From contig OY979716.1 of assembly GCA_963855995.1 (NCBI GenBank), positions 88,567,369 through 88,631,368 on the forward strand: a DNA stretch of 64,000 nucleotides, read 5' to 3'. This DNA comes from Muricea muricata (taxonomy: Eukaryota; Cnidaria; Anthozoa; Malacalcyonacea; Plexauridae). The position numbers were made by a program, and so were the translations under genes. Positions 21,299-32,606 of this stretch are shown piece after piece. Positions within the stretch are counted from its first letter, which is position 1. Every line of letters starts with the position of its first letter. The notes under the pieces were generated by a model. The model worked only from the letters and a program-made list of their open reading frames with translations, had not been told where the DNA came from and searched no databases.

Positions 21299-22564
21299 GA
21301 CGCATTTTGATGTCTTGTGGATGACAAGTGATGTAATACTGTTTGGTTTGGGTGATCACCAAAGTTGCCGGGCCTTGTTAACAAAGGATGTGGGACCGAT
21401 GATGCCTTGAGCAGACAAGGAACATATTTTGCAATACCAACCATGCTCAATATTGCTAAAGTAGAAGCCTGGAAAAAATCTTCATACTTTTCTTTTGATT
21501 TTCTGAGATCAGTGAAATCCATCTTCTGCTTCTTCGCAGAGCTGCCTTAATCCTCATCTACCTTGCTGCCTATGTTGTTCGGAGGGCCAGCATTCTTTTG
21601 CAGTTCCACCTGGATGGCAATCAGCGTTACCTTTGTAAACAAAACAACAGTTAATACTAATGTTATAGTAAAAACGTAACTGTTTAATACACAGGTAAAA
21701 ATCACAGTTTGTAGCAGGTCTGCAAACAAGCAATGAACAAGTTGTGTTTGGATGGCCTGTCGCAAGTTGTAATCAAGATTAGACGACTTAAGCTGTTAAT
21801 AACTTGCAACAACCTTGTTGGTATTATTAAACTTGTGACAAGTTTGTTCCAGCTAGTCTCTTAACAACCTTGTCACAAGTCTGATAATGCCATCAAGCTT
21901 GCTAAAAGTTGTTAACAGCTTGTTTCAGACTTGTTATAGCAAACACAGAACAAGTACAAACACAACTTTTTTGCAGATTTGTAACAACTTGTGCATTTTG
22001 TATGTGCATAGTACCAAAGTAACATCACACCTGATATGTTTTGCGAACACCTTGTACACTCGACAAGGTTGACAATTCACAAAATTGCATAAGAGTTTGT
22101 GGTAGAGCTCTACAACACTACACCAGTATGCATGAAGCAAAAACGTATGCTGTTTTTTATTCTAGCTATCATTCTGGACAAATTTTGTTGCCATTGCTGC
22201 ACATGGCAACAGAATTTTTTCCACACCACATGTGGCTTCACCATTTGCTTTACCAGTAAAAATGATAAGCCAACCTACTGCAAGTCATTGTGGTTGTGTA
22301 GCTATTTTATTTTTTAACATACACAAGCTGCATTAGACATACTACAGCTGTAACAAAATGAATTAGCATAACACATGTTCAGGAAGGTACACTTACATCA
22401 GTATGACCAGTCTCGGCAATATTCTGGCTTCCAAGAATGCATAATTCTTGTTCATCACTGGTTGAAAATTATTTTCTTACTTCAAAAAACTGGCTTAAAG
22501 ACTTCGACTTGACAGGATTTGTTGTCACCGATTTGCGATAGTACTTAGAATTGTGAGAAGACAT
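21299..22564 (-). pseudogene. hAT-1 transposase, N-terminal part
   Basis: The first exon 22564-22397 starts MSSHNSKYYRKSVTTNPVK and continues through an in-frame TAA to SDEQELCILGSQN, then donor GTAAGT. The second exon 21630-21299 reads VTLIAIQVELQKNAGPPNN, a TAA stop, KKQKMDFTDLRKSKEKYEDF and GIAKYVPCLL, and ends HLSSTRHQNAS at the transposon insertion. It belongs with 4878-5604: the sequence on the far side of the insertion continues KNKSAYDKLSKRHEN in the same frame. The intron (21631-22396) is full of ACTTGT/ACAAGT repeats. Two stops show it was already decaying or decayed later. Confidence 0.65.
21640..22330. repeat. ACAAG/CTTGT-rich repetitive intron
   Basis: Many interspersed copies of AACTTGTGACAAG-, ACAACCTTGT- and AAGTTGTTAACAGC-like words in both orientations (about 21740-21990). 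It looks like a decayed short repetitive element. No gene seen. Confidence 0.4.
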
Positions 22565-22609
22565 ATCCGATGCACTTTAAAGTACCGTTGCTTGTATCAA
22601 CTTACGAGC

Positions 22610-23745
22610 AGCATTTTAGTCATGCCATTATTTAAAATTGGAAATTCAAGTGATCCTTCAAATCATCGCCCAATATGAATTCTTCCTATTTTATCTAAGA
22701 TTGTTGAAAGACACATACATGACAGCTTATATGCCTTTCTCAGTGAACTAAATCCTGGTCTTTCCAAGGCGGTCTGGTTTTCGCAAACAGTACAGTACTG
22801 AGACTCCGCTCATTAAGATTATTGATGAATTGCTTCTTAATCTAGATAACAATTGGATAAATGGTATGGTATTGGTTGATTATTGTAAGGCATATTTGAC
22901 ATGGTGGACCATAAACTATTATTGCAAAAATTAAAGATTTATGGTATAATTGGCTTAGAACACAAGTGGTGTGAGTCTTATTTATCCGATAGAACCCAAC
23001 TGGTCAGTTTAAACGGTTAAGAGTCATCTACTGCCACCATGCATCACGGCGTTCCTCAGGGTTCTATTCTTGGGCCACTATTTTTCATACTATTTATAAA
23101 CAATCTTCCACTACACGTCACCTCTGATTTTGACCTTTATGCTGACAATACAACGGTTACTGCATCAGCTGACTACAAGGAGATCGGAAAACTGAATGCC
23201 GAATTAAGTAAATCTGTCAATGAAATACAACTTTGGGCCAACACAAACAGGCTACCCTTGAATGAAAACAAGACAAAAGAGATGATGATAACTGGGAAAA
23301 GATTGGCATCTAAGGTTGTTGATGAACTTGCTGCTATAATAGATGGAGATAAGTTTCTAGAGAATACAAACAAGGCTACTTTATTGGGATTGGATATTGA
23401 TAGTAAATTATGTTTTAGTGAACACATTGAAAAGATATGTAAGCAACTTCCTAAACGTATAAGAATTCTTAGGAAAAAAAAAGTTACCACTGAAGCAACG
23501 AGTACTCTATTATAACGCAGTTATCACCCGATTTTCAAATATGCCAACGTTATATGGACAGTCTGTGACAAAGGCTCATTAAACAGAGTACTAAAGCTAC
23601 AAAAACCTGCGGCGAGAGTAATTCTAGCAGCTGAACCCTGCACATCATCAGTTGCACTTTTCAATTCATTACGTTTCTAACCAACATTCAGGCAATAGTT
23701 TGCCCGAGATCACTGTCTTTGCCAACTGAAAGTTTATAATAAAAT
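22610..23745 (+). pseudogene. Non-LTR retrotransposon (LINE, Jockey/CR1-like) reverse transcriptase relic
   Basis: Readable from about 22615 (FKIGNSSDPSNHRPI…LPILSKIVERHIHDSL) through several frames to 23039-23515, which contains HHGVPQGSILGPLFFILFIN, DLYADNTTVTA and a thumb region. GVPQGSILGPLLF and YADD are signature motifs of LINE reverse transcriptases. Here the second catalytic aspartate is Asn (YADN), and stops and frameshifts occur upstream, so it is dead. No endonuclease domain is visible, consistent with 5' truncation. Confidence 0.8.
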
Positions 23746-23879
23746 GGAATAAAGTAAAGGCATATACTTTCCATATTGTTTCCTATTTCTTATGATAGGT
23801 ATAAAAACAATTTTTGCATTTTCTCTTGGGATAAGGGCCAGTGATCAACATTATCAAAGCAAATATCATCCTGTGGTCT

Positions 23880-25387
23880 CTGGGCTTTACACACAATGCT
23901 TCTAGGCTAGTGGAGGAGAGTTGAATGATGGACGACCTCGCGACACTTTTTCTTGGGAAATAAGGGAAACAGCAGCTTTTACCTGGAAATCTTTCATTTG
24001 CATAGCATTGTCTACACCAAGGGACTTTGCTTCTCTGCGGTAAAGGAACCAGGAATTGACCATAATCATGGTGAGAGTGTGATAGAACACATACAAATAC
24101 CATCTCTTAGACTTGAGCTGCCTCTTGTATAGGGTGCACATCATGTCGAACTAGTCAATTCCTCCCATGTAAGAGTTGTAAACGCCAACTATAGCAGGTC
24201 GACTCACATCTTGATACACCTTTGTAGACCGATTATAGCGCTTTACTGTTGACACAGGAGTAACACCAAGATAAGTTGAGATCAAGGTTACACATTTGTT
24301 GTCTAACCATCTAACAAGAGAAAGATTGTGGTTGCTTTCATAGGTACTGCAAGATGCTCTTTTGTCTTCCTTGCCCAATTCTTTTTCTGACTTGAGTGGG
24401 ACACCATGTAGTCGATTAGCAGCAATTGTCCCAGTGAAGGGCAGGCTACGCTTCTTCAGCTCAACTGCCATTGCAAAGTTACTGAAAAAGTTATCAGCAA
24501 ATATCTTGAATGGCTTGGCAGGCAGGGCTTCTGTCAACTGGAGTACTACATTGCCATTCAGTCTACAATCTTGTGTATCATTACCTCCTAATCCAGTGCC
24601 TTTTCCTTGGTATACATTGAAGTCATGAAGAAAGCCTTCCGGTGAGGCCCGTCCCCAAAGCTTGAAACCCCACTTCTTTGGTTTTTTAGGTAAGTACGTC
24701 TTCAAAATTGAGCGACCCTTGAAAGCTACCATGATCTCATCAATTGACTGATACTCCCCACAACTTACCAATGAAAAGTTGGTCCGAAGTTGTTTGATCC
24801 AGGGTCACAATTTCCAGACACGATCCAACTTATCATCATCAGTGCCTTGATTGTTATCAACAAAATGAAGTGTCCGATGAATTGTCTGAAATCAGTTATG
24901 TGACATTTTGTCAGCAATGGGAGCACAGTGCAAGGATGAATTCCCAATAATCTTCTATGTTGGGCAATTTTGATGATTCCCATCAAGATGTAAATTCCAA
25001 TGAATGTCTCTAATACTTCTTTTGTAATGTTTGGGCTATTGCCATTCTTTTCAGTTCCATATTTGTTTGATTCAAACACCAAATTTCCAAGCATATCATC
25101 AGTAAGGAACATACGGATGTACTCAATAGTAGTTCTTTCTTCTGGGCTGGGTAATTCTTTTTCTGGGATGAAGGTAGTGTCGGTGGCACAAATGTACATA
25201 TTTTCTCAAATTTATACTTCCCAGCAACTTCTTTAGAACAGGGTAAATCAGCTAGTGGTACATTATCATCACTGCTACCACTATCTTCAGTTACATCACT
25301 TATGTTTTCTTGAATGTCAACATCAACAATGTCTTCTAAGTCTTCAAATTCTTCCCCTGAAGATATCTCATCACATTCACTAAACAT
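23880..25387 (-). pseudogene. piggyBac transposase relic
   Basis: The minus strand begins MFSECDEISSGEEFEDLED (25387), an acidic N-terminus, and after a frameshift near 25200 reads CATDTTFIPEKELPSPEERT and GIYILMGIIKIAQHRRLLG. 24771-24151 contains YQSIDEIMVAFKGRS, YLPKKPKKWGFKLWGRAS, IFADNFFSN and VVGVYNSYMGGID, the conserved DDD motifs of DDE_Tnp_1_7. A TAG directly follows MGGID, after which FDMMCTLYKRQLKSKRWY continues to 23902. Frameshifts near 25200 and 24770 and the TAG inactivate it. TTAA-flanked terminal repeats were not found. Confidence 0.85.
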
Positions 25388-26600
25388 TCAAGTTGTTTTA
25401 ACACATCTGTAAAATCCACTGAACGTTTTCTCTACAAAAGTAAAAATTTGAGAATGTAAATGATAAAAGCTGAAGGAAAAAATTTCAGACATAATCATCA
25501 GTTGAAGTCCACAAATCAATCAAAATTTCTTAGTTTGGTAATTGCTGCTAAATATATTGTAAATAGCTACATAAATTACGGCCTGAAATAGTGTTTAACA
25601 TGTCCTTATGACACAAAATACATAACTTTACTCGAAGACTTGTGCACAAATAAAATAGATAAACACATGTAATTCAATAACTTTTCACCAATAACTTTAC
25701 AAGCCAATGTTGCTCAGGAGCAACATTCAACTTTATAGGCAAAATATTCCAGCATATTTATGTTTCAGAAGTTTTAAAATAAATCTATCTCAGCAAAAAA
25801 AAGCACAGAAAAATAACATTATATAGCAATATTAAAAGAATATTCTTACCTGGCGCACGCTACATTCCTTCTTGTGTGAAGTTGCCATGTTTGAATTTAC
25901 ATTACAGAAAACCACGCGACAGAAACGTCTTGAAAAAAGCTGGAAACTAACCGCAAAATGTTGCTCTCAAGCATATTAGCTGCGTATAAGGCAACCATAT
26001 TGCCTAATAACATACAGAAGAACAAAAAAAGCGACAAAATCGTGCTTTTCGAAATTTAAATTCCTTAAAATTTTTGTCAGTTTTCCCCAACAAATGTGTA
26101 AATTTTCCCCCACGGAGGAGGGGGGCTAGCACTCCCCGACAAGGGGGGCTGTAGCCCCCCCCCCTTTGGCACCACCACTGTCTAGAACTGACTCAAACAA
26201 CTCCTCTTCCATTTTGTGCTGTTGTTTAGGCATAGATACTAAGTTAAAGATTTGGCTCAAATTGATGATGACCTTTATATTATTTGCTTGATAAGGTTAT
26301 GGCTATTCGATTACGAATATTAAAGCCACACAAACAACACCATATTTAATGAAATATAGATAGATGTACAGCATTGTACAAGACAACAGAGTGATTGCAA
26401 AGGATTACAAAAAACAAACAGAAGTTGCAGAATACTGCTCAACTTTGAAATTGCAAAGAGATGTGCTTCAACAAACACGTCTCTATAGACACAAATATTT
26501 CCAACATATTCTCCTTATCCAAAAGGTCCAAATTTCAGCCTATATTGTAAATATCAACTTTTGAGGTACAAACCCTGGAAAACAACCTAAAATAATGCTA
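25388..26600. other. No gene; hAT-like terminus at 26105-26180
   Basis: 25440-26090 is AT-rich without recognisable content. At 26105-26180 alternating G and C runs end in TTTGGCACCACCACTG, whose reverse complement CAGTGGTGGTGCCAAA is a hAT-type terminus. Its left partner was not located. Confidence 0.45.
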
Positions 26601-26601
26601 G

Positions 26602-27133
26602 AAGAACAAAGAGGAATACACTACTGATGAGCAATATGATGTTGCTGACATCAACAGTTTCAGTGAAATGCAAAAACTTGCTTATGACATTGTTAAGTCT
26701 CATTTCAATGATGCATCATCTGAAAGAGAGCCATTATGTCTCATTATATTAAATGGTGTTGCAGGAACTGGTAAAAGTTACCTTACAAATGCTATCAGAA
26801 ATCTTTTGCAAGGTAATTGTGCTGTTACTGCTACCACTGGTAAAGCAGCTTATAACATTAGAGGTGTAACCGTGCATTCTTTATTAAAGTTACCTGTAGG
26901 ACAGAGGTAATAAAGATTTAACAAAGCAAAGCTTGTGCACGTTACAGGGGAGTGTTAATAACACTGGCATCATTATTGATGAATACTCCATGCTTGGCCA
27001 AGTTATGTTTGGTTAGATAGACAAGCATTGCAAACAAGCAACTGGTTATAATGACAAAGCATTTGGAAGAAAATCTTTGATTTTAACTGCTGATCCAGGT
27101 CAATTGCCACCTGTAGAAGAGAAGCCTCTTTAC
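26602..27133 (+). pseudogene. PIF1-like helicase, N-terminal half
   Basis: Reads MQKLAYDIVKSHFND, then LNGVAGTGKSYLTNAIR (Walker A), TATTGKAAYNIRGVTVHSLL, and after a frameshift at about 26905 GIIIDEYSMLGQ (Walker B, DEYSM) and LTADPGQLPPVEEKPLY. A TAG sits where tryptophan is usual after GQVMFG. These are the N-terminal motifs of PIF1-family helicases, often carried by Helitrons and other elements. The second half resumes at 51666. The breakpoint carries a 9-bp direct repeat. Confidence 0.75.
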
Positions 27134-27159
27134 GGAAGCCCAGAAGTGTAATTGCTATT

Positions 27160-28070
27160 ATATAATAACTACAGTAAAACACGCAATCTGATTGGTCAAT
27201 ACCTGTGCAGGATGAGACAATCCTGCACGGGAAATTTGAAAGTTGACATTGCTTCGCATTTTACGAGCTTGTTACGGGCTTAGAATTGCCGACAAAAAAC
27301 CATTTCAACTTCTGAAATTAGCGGAGAATAAAAATAAAGTCAAATACTAAAGCACAAGGTACAGAAATTATAATCTTTTATGTTGTCAAACTTCCATAAT
27401 GTCTTGCATACTTGTTTTTTGTTTTGTTTACGTTATGAATTTGACTGAAATACGATTTTTGGGACTTGCATATTTTGTTTCAGTTTATGCTGTAGCGATA
27501 AAAGTACAACCGTTCGAATCAGCATACAATAGTGCCCATAAAGGACTAAATTTTATTTTCCTGCTATGCTTTCTTACACACATACTGCACTTCAAATGCT
27601 GATAAGTTTTTATTTTTTTGTTTACGAAAAAGTACAAAATTACAAAATGAAACTAGCATAGCTGCTTCTTTTGGCCGTTAACTTAATACCATCGGTTTTT
27701 AACAACATCTGCTCTTCAGTTTAGTACCAGTCTATGTCTCTGTCAAAATACTATATTTTCACCATGTTTTAGATAAAAACAAACAAAAAAGTTATGCGAA
27801 AATTTTTAAAATTGTGTAAATTGTAGCGTACAGTCGAATGCTGACAAAGCTAAAGTTGACGATTCTTGGGAGAATTGCGTACTTCATCAATGGTTTAAAA
27901 AGTGTTAACCGTTGTTTTCTTGTAGTTATTTTATAAAACAAGTACTAAATTGTTTTCCATGCACTTGGGATGTTGCTCGATTTTCGGAAAGCATAAAAAT
28001 ACACTCGCCTGCGGCTCGTGTATTTTAACGCTTTCCGAAAATCTCGCAACATCCCGCGTGCATGGATCAC
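27160..28070. other. Non-coding insert with hairpins near the left end
   Basis: Contains a small perfect hairpin, GTGCAGGATGAGACAATCCTGCAC-like, at about 27213-27236, and ATCCTGCACGG repeated at 27226 and 28074. The short open frame at 27399-27602 is hydrophobic and AT-driven, and I do not support it as a gene. Confidence 0.4.
27958..28064. repeat. Palindrome with CpG-rich apex
   Basis: Arms of about 46 bp (CCATGCACTTGGGATGTTGC … mirrored by GCAACATCCCGCGTGCATGG) around an apex ACTCGCCTGCGGCTCGTG. The apex resembles that of the 19552-19940 foldback. Confidence 0.75.
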
Positions 28071-28089
28071 GCTATCCTGCACGGAAAAC

Positions 28090-29570
28090 CATTCAGTAAT
28101 TCTTTATTACCTATTTCCATGTTGAAAAAGTCGATTGCAAAAGGCACTTTTTTGCCATTTCCTATAACCAAATTTCCTATTACCTATTATTGTGTTTCCT
28201 GTCACCTATCACCATGTTTCCTGTCAACTGATCTGAACGTTGTATTCCAATAAAATTACTGGCTACAACGTTTGATAATTCATATAGTTACTGGAACTGT
28301 CATTTCATGCATATAAAAAGAACCCTGACCCAAACCCTAACCCTAACCGTGATAATCCCAATAATTTATTGGATACAATAATTTTATTGGGATACAACAT
28401 TCGGATCGGATGTTCCTGTTACCTACTACCGTGTCTCCTATTACGTATTACCGTGTTTCCTATTACCTATTACCGTGTTTCCTATTACATACTAGAAATG
28501 CATGCATGCAGCAACCCCTCACCACTAAGAGCATGCAACTATATTTTCGGAATTACATGAAGTACTTGTATAGGTTGTTGTCATAGCAACACGGCAATTG
28601 TTATTCTTTCTGTATATTTTTTCAAAATGACCAAATATCAGTTTTTAATCCTTGTTTTATTGACAATTTTTTTAAATGGCACAACATTTGTCATCAGTAT
28701 GTTATTACGCCTAATGTAAGCTTAAATTTGGTATAAAATACGACCTATTAATTACATTAGTAATAAGAAGACAGTCTTGCATTTACAAAACATAAACTTA
28801 CTCCGGAATTTAAGCTGTGAATAGACTGGATGAGTACGGCTACGCTGGCCTTTATAAAGCATTAAAACACAAGTATAAATACGCATTATCTACAAACTTG
28901 CCTTGTGTTTCACGCCATAGTCAATTCTTGGCGCTTCTCTGTATTTTCCCCGAATTAATCTCTCTTCAAGAGTCTTGTGGCAGTCGTTTTCGTTTTATTT
29001 CTCGCATTTTGGGATGCCTTAAGTGTTTGCTACTCCTGATAGTCTGCCATATTCCTGAGATCAGAAATGACCACCATTCGTTGGTTGTGAAAGTTGCCAA
29101 ATCTTTTTGCAAAAATACGAAATATTGTAGTGCAATATAGTCCGCCATATTTTTGAGATCAGTGATGACCACCCACTCACCGCCACCCTTGAGCCACGTG
29201 TCCGCGATAGTTGATGAACTTCAGACTTTGCTAAGCTTTCCTTTTCCCGGGTGTAAACAGCCGTGCGGAATTAGTACCCTCGCCCCGGGCTAACGCGGGG
29301 ATTACCCTCTTTATTAGTACCCTCGCCCCGGGCCTACTTTATTAGTACCCTCGCCCCGGGCTAACGCGGGGATTACCTCGGGGATTACCGTGTTTCCTAT
29401 TACCTATTACCGTGTTTCCTATTACCGTGTTTCCTATTGCCTATTACCGTGTTTCCTATTACCATATTTCCTATTACCATATTTCCTATTACCGTGTTTC
29501 CTATTACAATTACCATGTTTCAATTACTGTTTTACCTATTAACTTGTACCCAGTAACCCGGTTTCGAAAT
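28090..29570. repeat. Left subterminal repeat arrays (CCTATTACCGTGTTT)
   Basis: Tandem variants of CCTATTACCGTGTTT at about 28,150-28,220, 28,425-28,490 and 29,380-29,530, plus a short CCCTAACCCTAACC tract at 28,325. A 53-bp block with TACCCTCGCCCCGGG repeats at about 29,275-29,370. The inverse array is at 51,450-51,640. Confidence 0.7.
28870..29060 (-). repeat. Inverted partner of the 37855-38290 segment
   Basis: TTGCCTTGTGTTTCACGCCA, CTTCTCTGTATTTTCCCC and AATTAATCTCTCTTCAA (plus strand) occur as reverse complements at about 38,180-38,260. AGTCTGCCATATT…GAGATCAG at 29,042 matches the inverse of 37,858-37,885. The segments may be pieces of one charged (Lys/Arg/Glu-rich) coding region, clearest as MESSKQRKENEEAKRLARR at 38,090 on the plus strand. 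Confidence 0.55.
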
Positions 29571-29584
29571 TCGAATGGTAAAAG

Positions 29585-29835
29585 ATGGCGACAGTATTTA
29601 TAAGAAAAGTTGGGGAGAATGGTGGTGGAAAGGTTAATACTTTTTATGATATTTTACTGTTTATTTGTATTCTGTCAAAGTTTTTGTGCTTCTTATTAAT
29701 CTGCTGTTATTTTTCTCATTAGATGATGAAAGTGGACAGTTAGACCAGTTAAAAAAAGTAGCTAGGACAAAGTTAAATATCAATATGGAGAACGAAAGTC
29801 AGGAAGGCGAGCATCTCGACATGAAGATATAATAA
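29585..29835 (+). CDS. Candidate first exons of an element gene
   Basis: ATG at 29585 encodes MATVFIRKVGENGGGK up to a GT donor at 29633. After an acceptor at 29721-29722 a frame reads DDESGQLDQLKKVARTKLNI before stops near 29830. The two frames do not join perfectly, so the model is damaged or wrong. It sits just inside the left subterminal array, where a transposon gene would be expected to start. Family not recognised. Confidence 0.3.
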
Positions 29836-31360
29836 AGATGGTGGAGAGGTCGAAGATGAAGATTTGGTTTTATTGAAGCATGTTTTACATAATTTTTAGA
29901 AATATATTCCTCATTCATTGCTCCACTTTTAGCTCATCTTCTGTACAAATACATATTGTACAATTTATTTGAAATATAATGTGGGTGCTAGGTAGGTATG
30001 TCAAACTCTTCAATGTGTGTTTACAAAGCTTGGATTTTTGAATTTGCTTGTATCCACGTAATTCATTTCAAAAGTTGGCCAGCAGATCTAGGCCTAGCCT
30101 GTGTATGCCCTGACACAAAAGCAGATACTGGTTTCCTCAGTCCATAATCAGGACTGAATGTTGTTTGAGTTATTAAGTTAAAAAAAATTAATTGGTCTTT
30201 TTACTGGCTAGTGCTACTCTGATTATACTATTGATGGATTTACTGGGGGGGGGGGTGCAAACCCCCTAGCCCTATTTTTTCATGATAAAGCAAAAAATAT
30301 ATTAGATACAAAGTAATTTGAGCAATAACATGATGATAAACAAACTGTGGACAACAATTGCAATTCAAATACAGTAGTGAAGCAAGACTAGCAACTAGTT
30401 GATATAAGTTGATGGGCAGGTGGTGCACATGACCAACACAACTTAGCACCACAGTTCATTTAGTTTTGGCAGAAATGACCAGTACTGTAGGTTGGGCTAT
30501 TTTTCCTTTAACCCTTTAAGTGGCAATGCACCTGTATGCACCCTACTTTGTTCTTTTACTGTGTCTAATGCCAGATGATTTTGTTTGTCTGGGAGAGAGT
30601 GCTGCTGTACAATCGGTTAAATAATATTTCTAATATTTCGTCTGACAGAGCACCCCCCCCCCCCACCATGTCATGGTGGATCCATCCCTGGATTATACTA
30701 TTTTATTAGTATGTTGAACTACAATTAGATTCTTGTTGTCAGTTATGTGAGATTGTCAGAACATAAACTTTGCTGTAGGCAGATAGCTATCAGATTAAGG
30801 TTTATCTAATGCTCAGGCTAATCTTGGCCAGCAGTTCTAGAGCAGATGTAGTTTATATTAATTAAAGAAATCTATTAAAACAGGCCTCTTACACAATTCT
30901 AGAGACTTGCCAAAAATGTGTTAATTTCCTCCCCTTAAATCAGATAACATGGGTCATGGCCCTGCCTCTGGGATAATGGGATTAGGAAAAAGGTGAATGT
31001 CCAGGCGTTGCAAGTGGTGGGTGCGTGCAAAAGGAATTTATATATTAAATGTTTTCCTCATTCACTATTACAATCAGTGTCTCTCTGTTTCTGTAAATCA
31101 TGCACTATTTGTTTATCAGCCAGAACTAATTGTCCAAAATGTGGATCATGACATCAGTCAAACAATGATGAGTTTTGGTGACATGACCAACTCTCATGAC
31201 ATCAATTGAGTTAAAGTTCTGCATTACATTGAAAGTTGACTAGAATTTATGCTTGTCTGACTGACCATAATATCCATTGGACTGTTATCCAACTATTAAT
31301 GTTTTTGTTTGGCCAGAGCAGGAGAGTTACAGCCATTGCAATGAAAGTGTTCCTAAAATT
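29836..31360. other. No gene; short interspersed repeats
   Basis: Includes poly-G (30246-30256) and poly-C (30650-30664) tracts and, at 30508, TTAACCCTTTAAGTGGCAATG. The last is a piggyBac-like terminal motif with a related copy at about 32,055 (CCCTTAAGTGGCAATGCACC). No coding support. Confidence 0.4.
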
Positions 31361-31610
31361 TTGTATCAATTAATTTATTTACATGAACCAATTCATTGAA
31401 TTAATCAACTATTTGAAAATCTTCAAACAACTATTTGAAAATCTTCCAACAACTATTTGAAAATCTTCCAATCACTTTTGGTTTCGGTGCAATTGGCCAA
31501 TTGTAAAGACACAGGAACTCAGGAAGTGAAGTGACAAATAAATGAAATTGTAAAGAATTTGTCAATGGTCTCAAATGAATTGGTTCTTGTGAGCAAATGA
31601 ATTGATACAA
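31361..31610. mobile_element. MITE with internal tandem repeat
   Basis: Inverted arms TTGTATCAATTAATTTATTT … AACCAATTCATT (31361-31398) and the inverse at 31571-31610. Inside the left half, ACTATTTGAAAATCTTC is repeated three times (31409-31470). Non-coding. Confidence 0.6.
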
Positions 31611-32606
31611 CATTTGAAGACCACTTCCATTACCACCGCTGTAAAAAATTTATTGGTACTCTCATTTGCCAACTATTGTCAACTCTCATGTGTGGAGGGC
31701 TGGTGATGTAATATATGCTGGTGTTTGTTGGCATGAAGCTATACCTCAGAGCAGTAAGTGTGAGTACTGTACCTTATAATCCTTTCTTAGGGGGTTCTCA
31801 CAGGCCTTTAATTTTCTGGAAAGTCCTTCAATTTAAACAAAATAAATCCAGGCCTGGAAAGTTCTTGAAAATTAGTGCAGGTCCTCGAAAATCTTAGAGT
31901 TTCGGTCCAGTGCTGTACTGATAAGTGATACTTAAATATTATTTAGATATCTACTGATTTTCTATTGTTTCAAAAATCAAAATCTGTGTCATTTTCAAAG
32001 TTCCAGTTATAGGTCCTTCAATTTATGGAAAAGCATCCTTGGAAGTCTGGGAAAACCCTTAAGTGGCAATGCACCTGGATGCGCCCTAGGTTATTATTTT
32101 AGTCTAACGCCATATGATTTTTTTGCCAGGAAGAGAATGCTGCCACTCAGTGGGTTTAGCAATGTAGTCGGTTAAGACATGTAGTATTGAAGAAATGAAT
32201 TTGAGTGATTCATGTCATAGTAACGTCAGACAAGTAAAATTGACAAGTAAAATTGTCTGCCATTAGACAGAGAAAGATAATAAAGTGTGATGCATCAGAG
32301 CACAATGTGAATCAATGGGTTATTTGTGGGTATTTACTAGAAGTACAAGATTGTTTGAATGCCTGTAAGAAGATATTAACACTTGCCACAATATGTACAA
32401 ATCAGTGTGTCCTAAATTAGTTGAGCTGTCCTAAATAACTTGAGCACCGGGTCATGGAAGGACTACAAACATCTTTCACAGGTCTATTAATTTTCAGTTT
32501 TGTAACGTTCTGTAGCACGGTTTAAGCAAAATACGAGCAAGTTTTTGGATTATCACCAAAAGCAGTCTACTGAAAGGCAACGGTTTAATAAAAGAAAAAG
32601 AGTGAC
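31611..32606. other. Spacer, no gene
   Basis: Contains a second copy of the AAGTGGCAATGCACC repeat (about 32,055-32,175). Otherwise nothing supported. Confidence 0.4.

Noticed and set aside
23173-23490. Minus-strand frame opposite the LINE
   Set aside because: Antisense shadow of the reverse transcriptase thumb region.
27399-27602. Small hydrophobic open frame
   Set aside because: AT-rich, no homology recognised, no start context or splice support; lies in a repeat-rich insert.
28320-28350. CCCTAACCCTAACC telomere-like tract
   Set aside because: Only about two to three units, embedded in a subterminal repeat region. Not evidence for a telomere.
28160-29560. CRISPR-like regularly spaced repeats
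   Set aside because: Repeat units are contiguous and degenerate with no unique spacers, and the genome is eukaryotic; these are transposon subterminal repeats.
29412-29603. Repetitive Tyr/Ser/His open frame (YHISYY repeats)
   Set aside because: Direct translation of the CCTATTACCGTGTTT array, not a protein.
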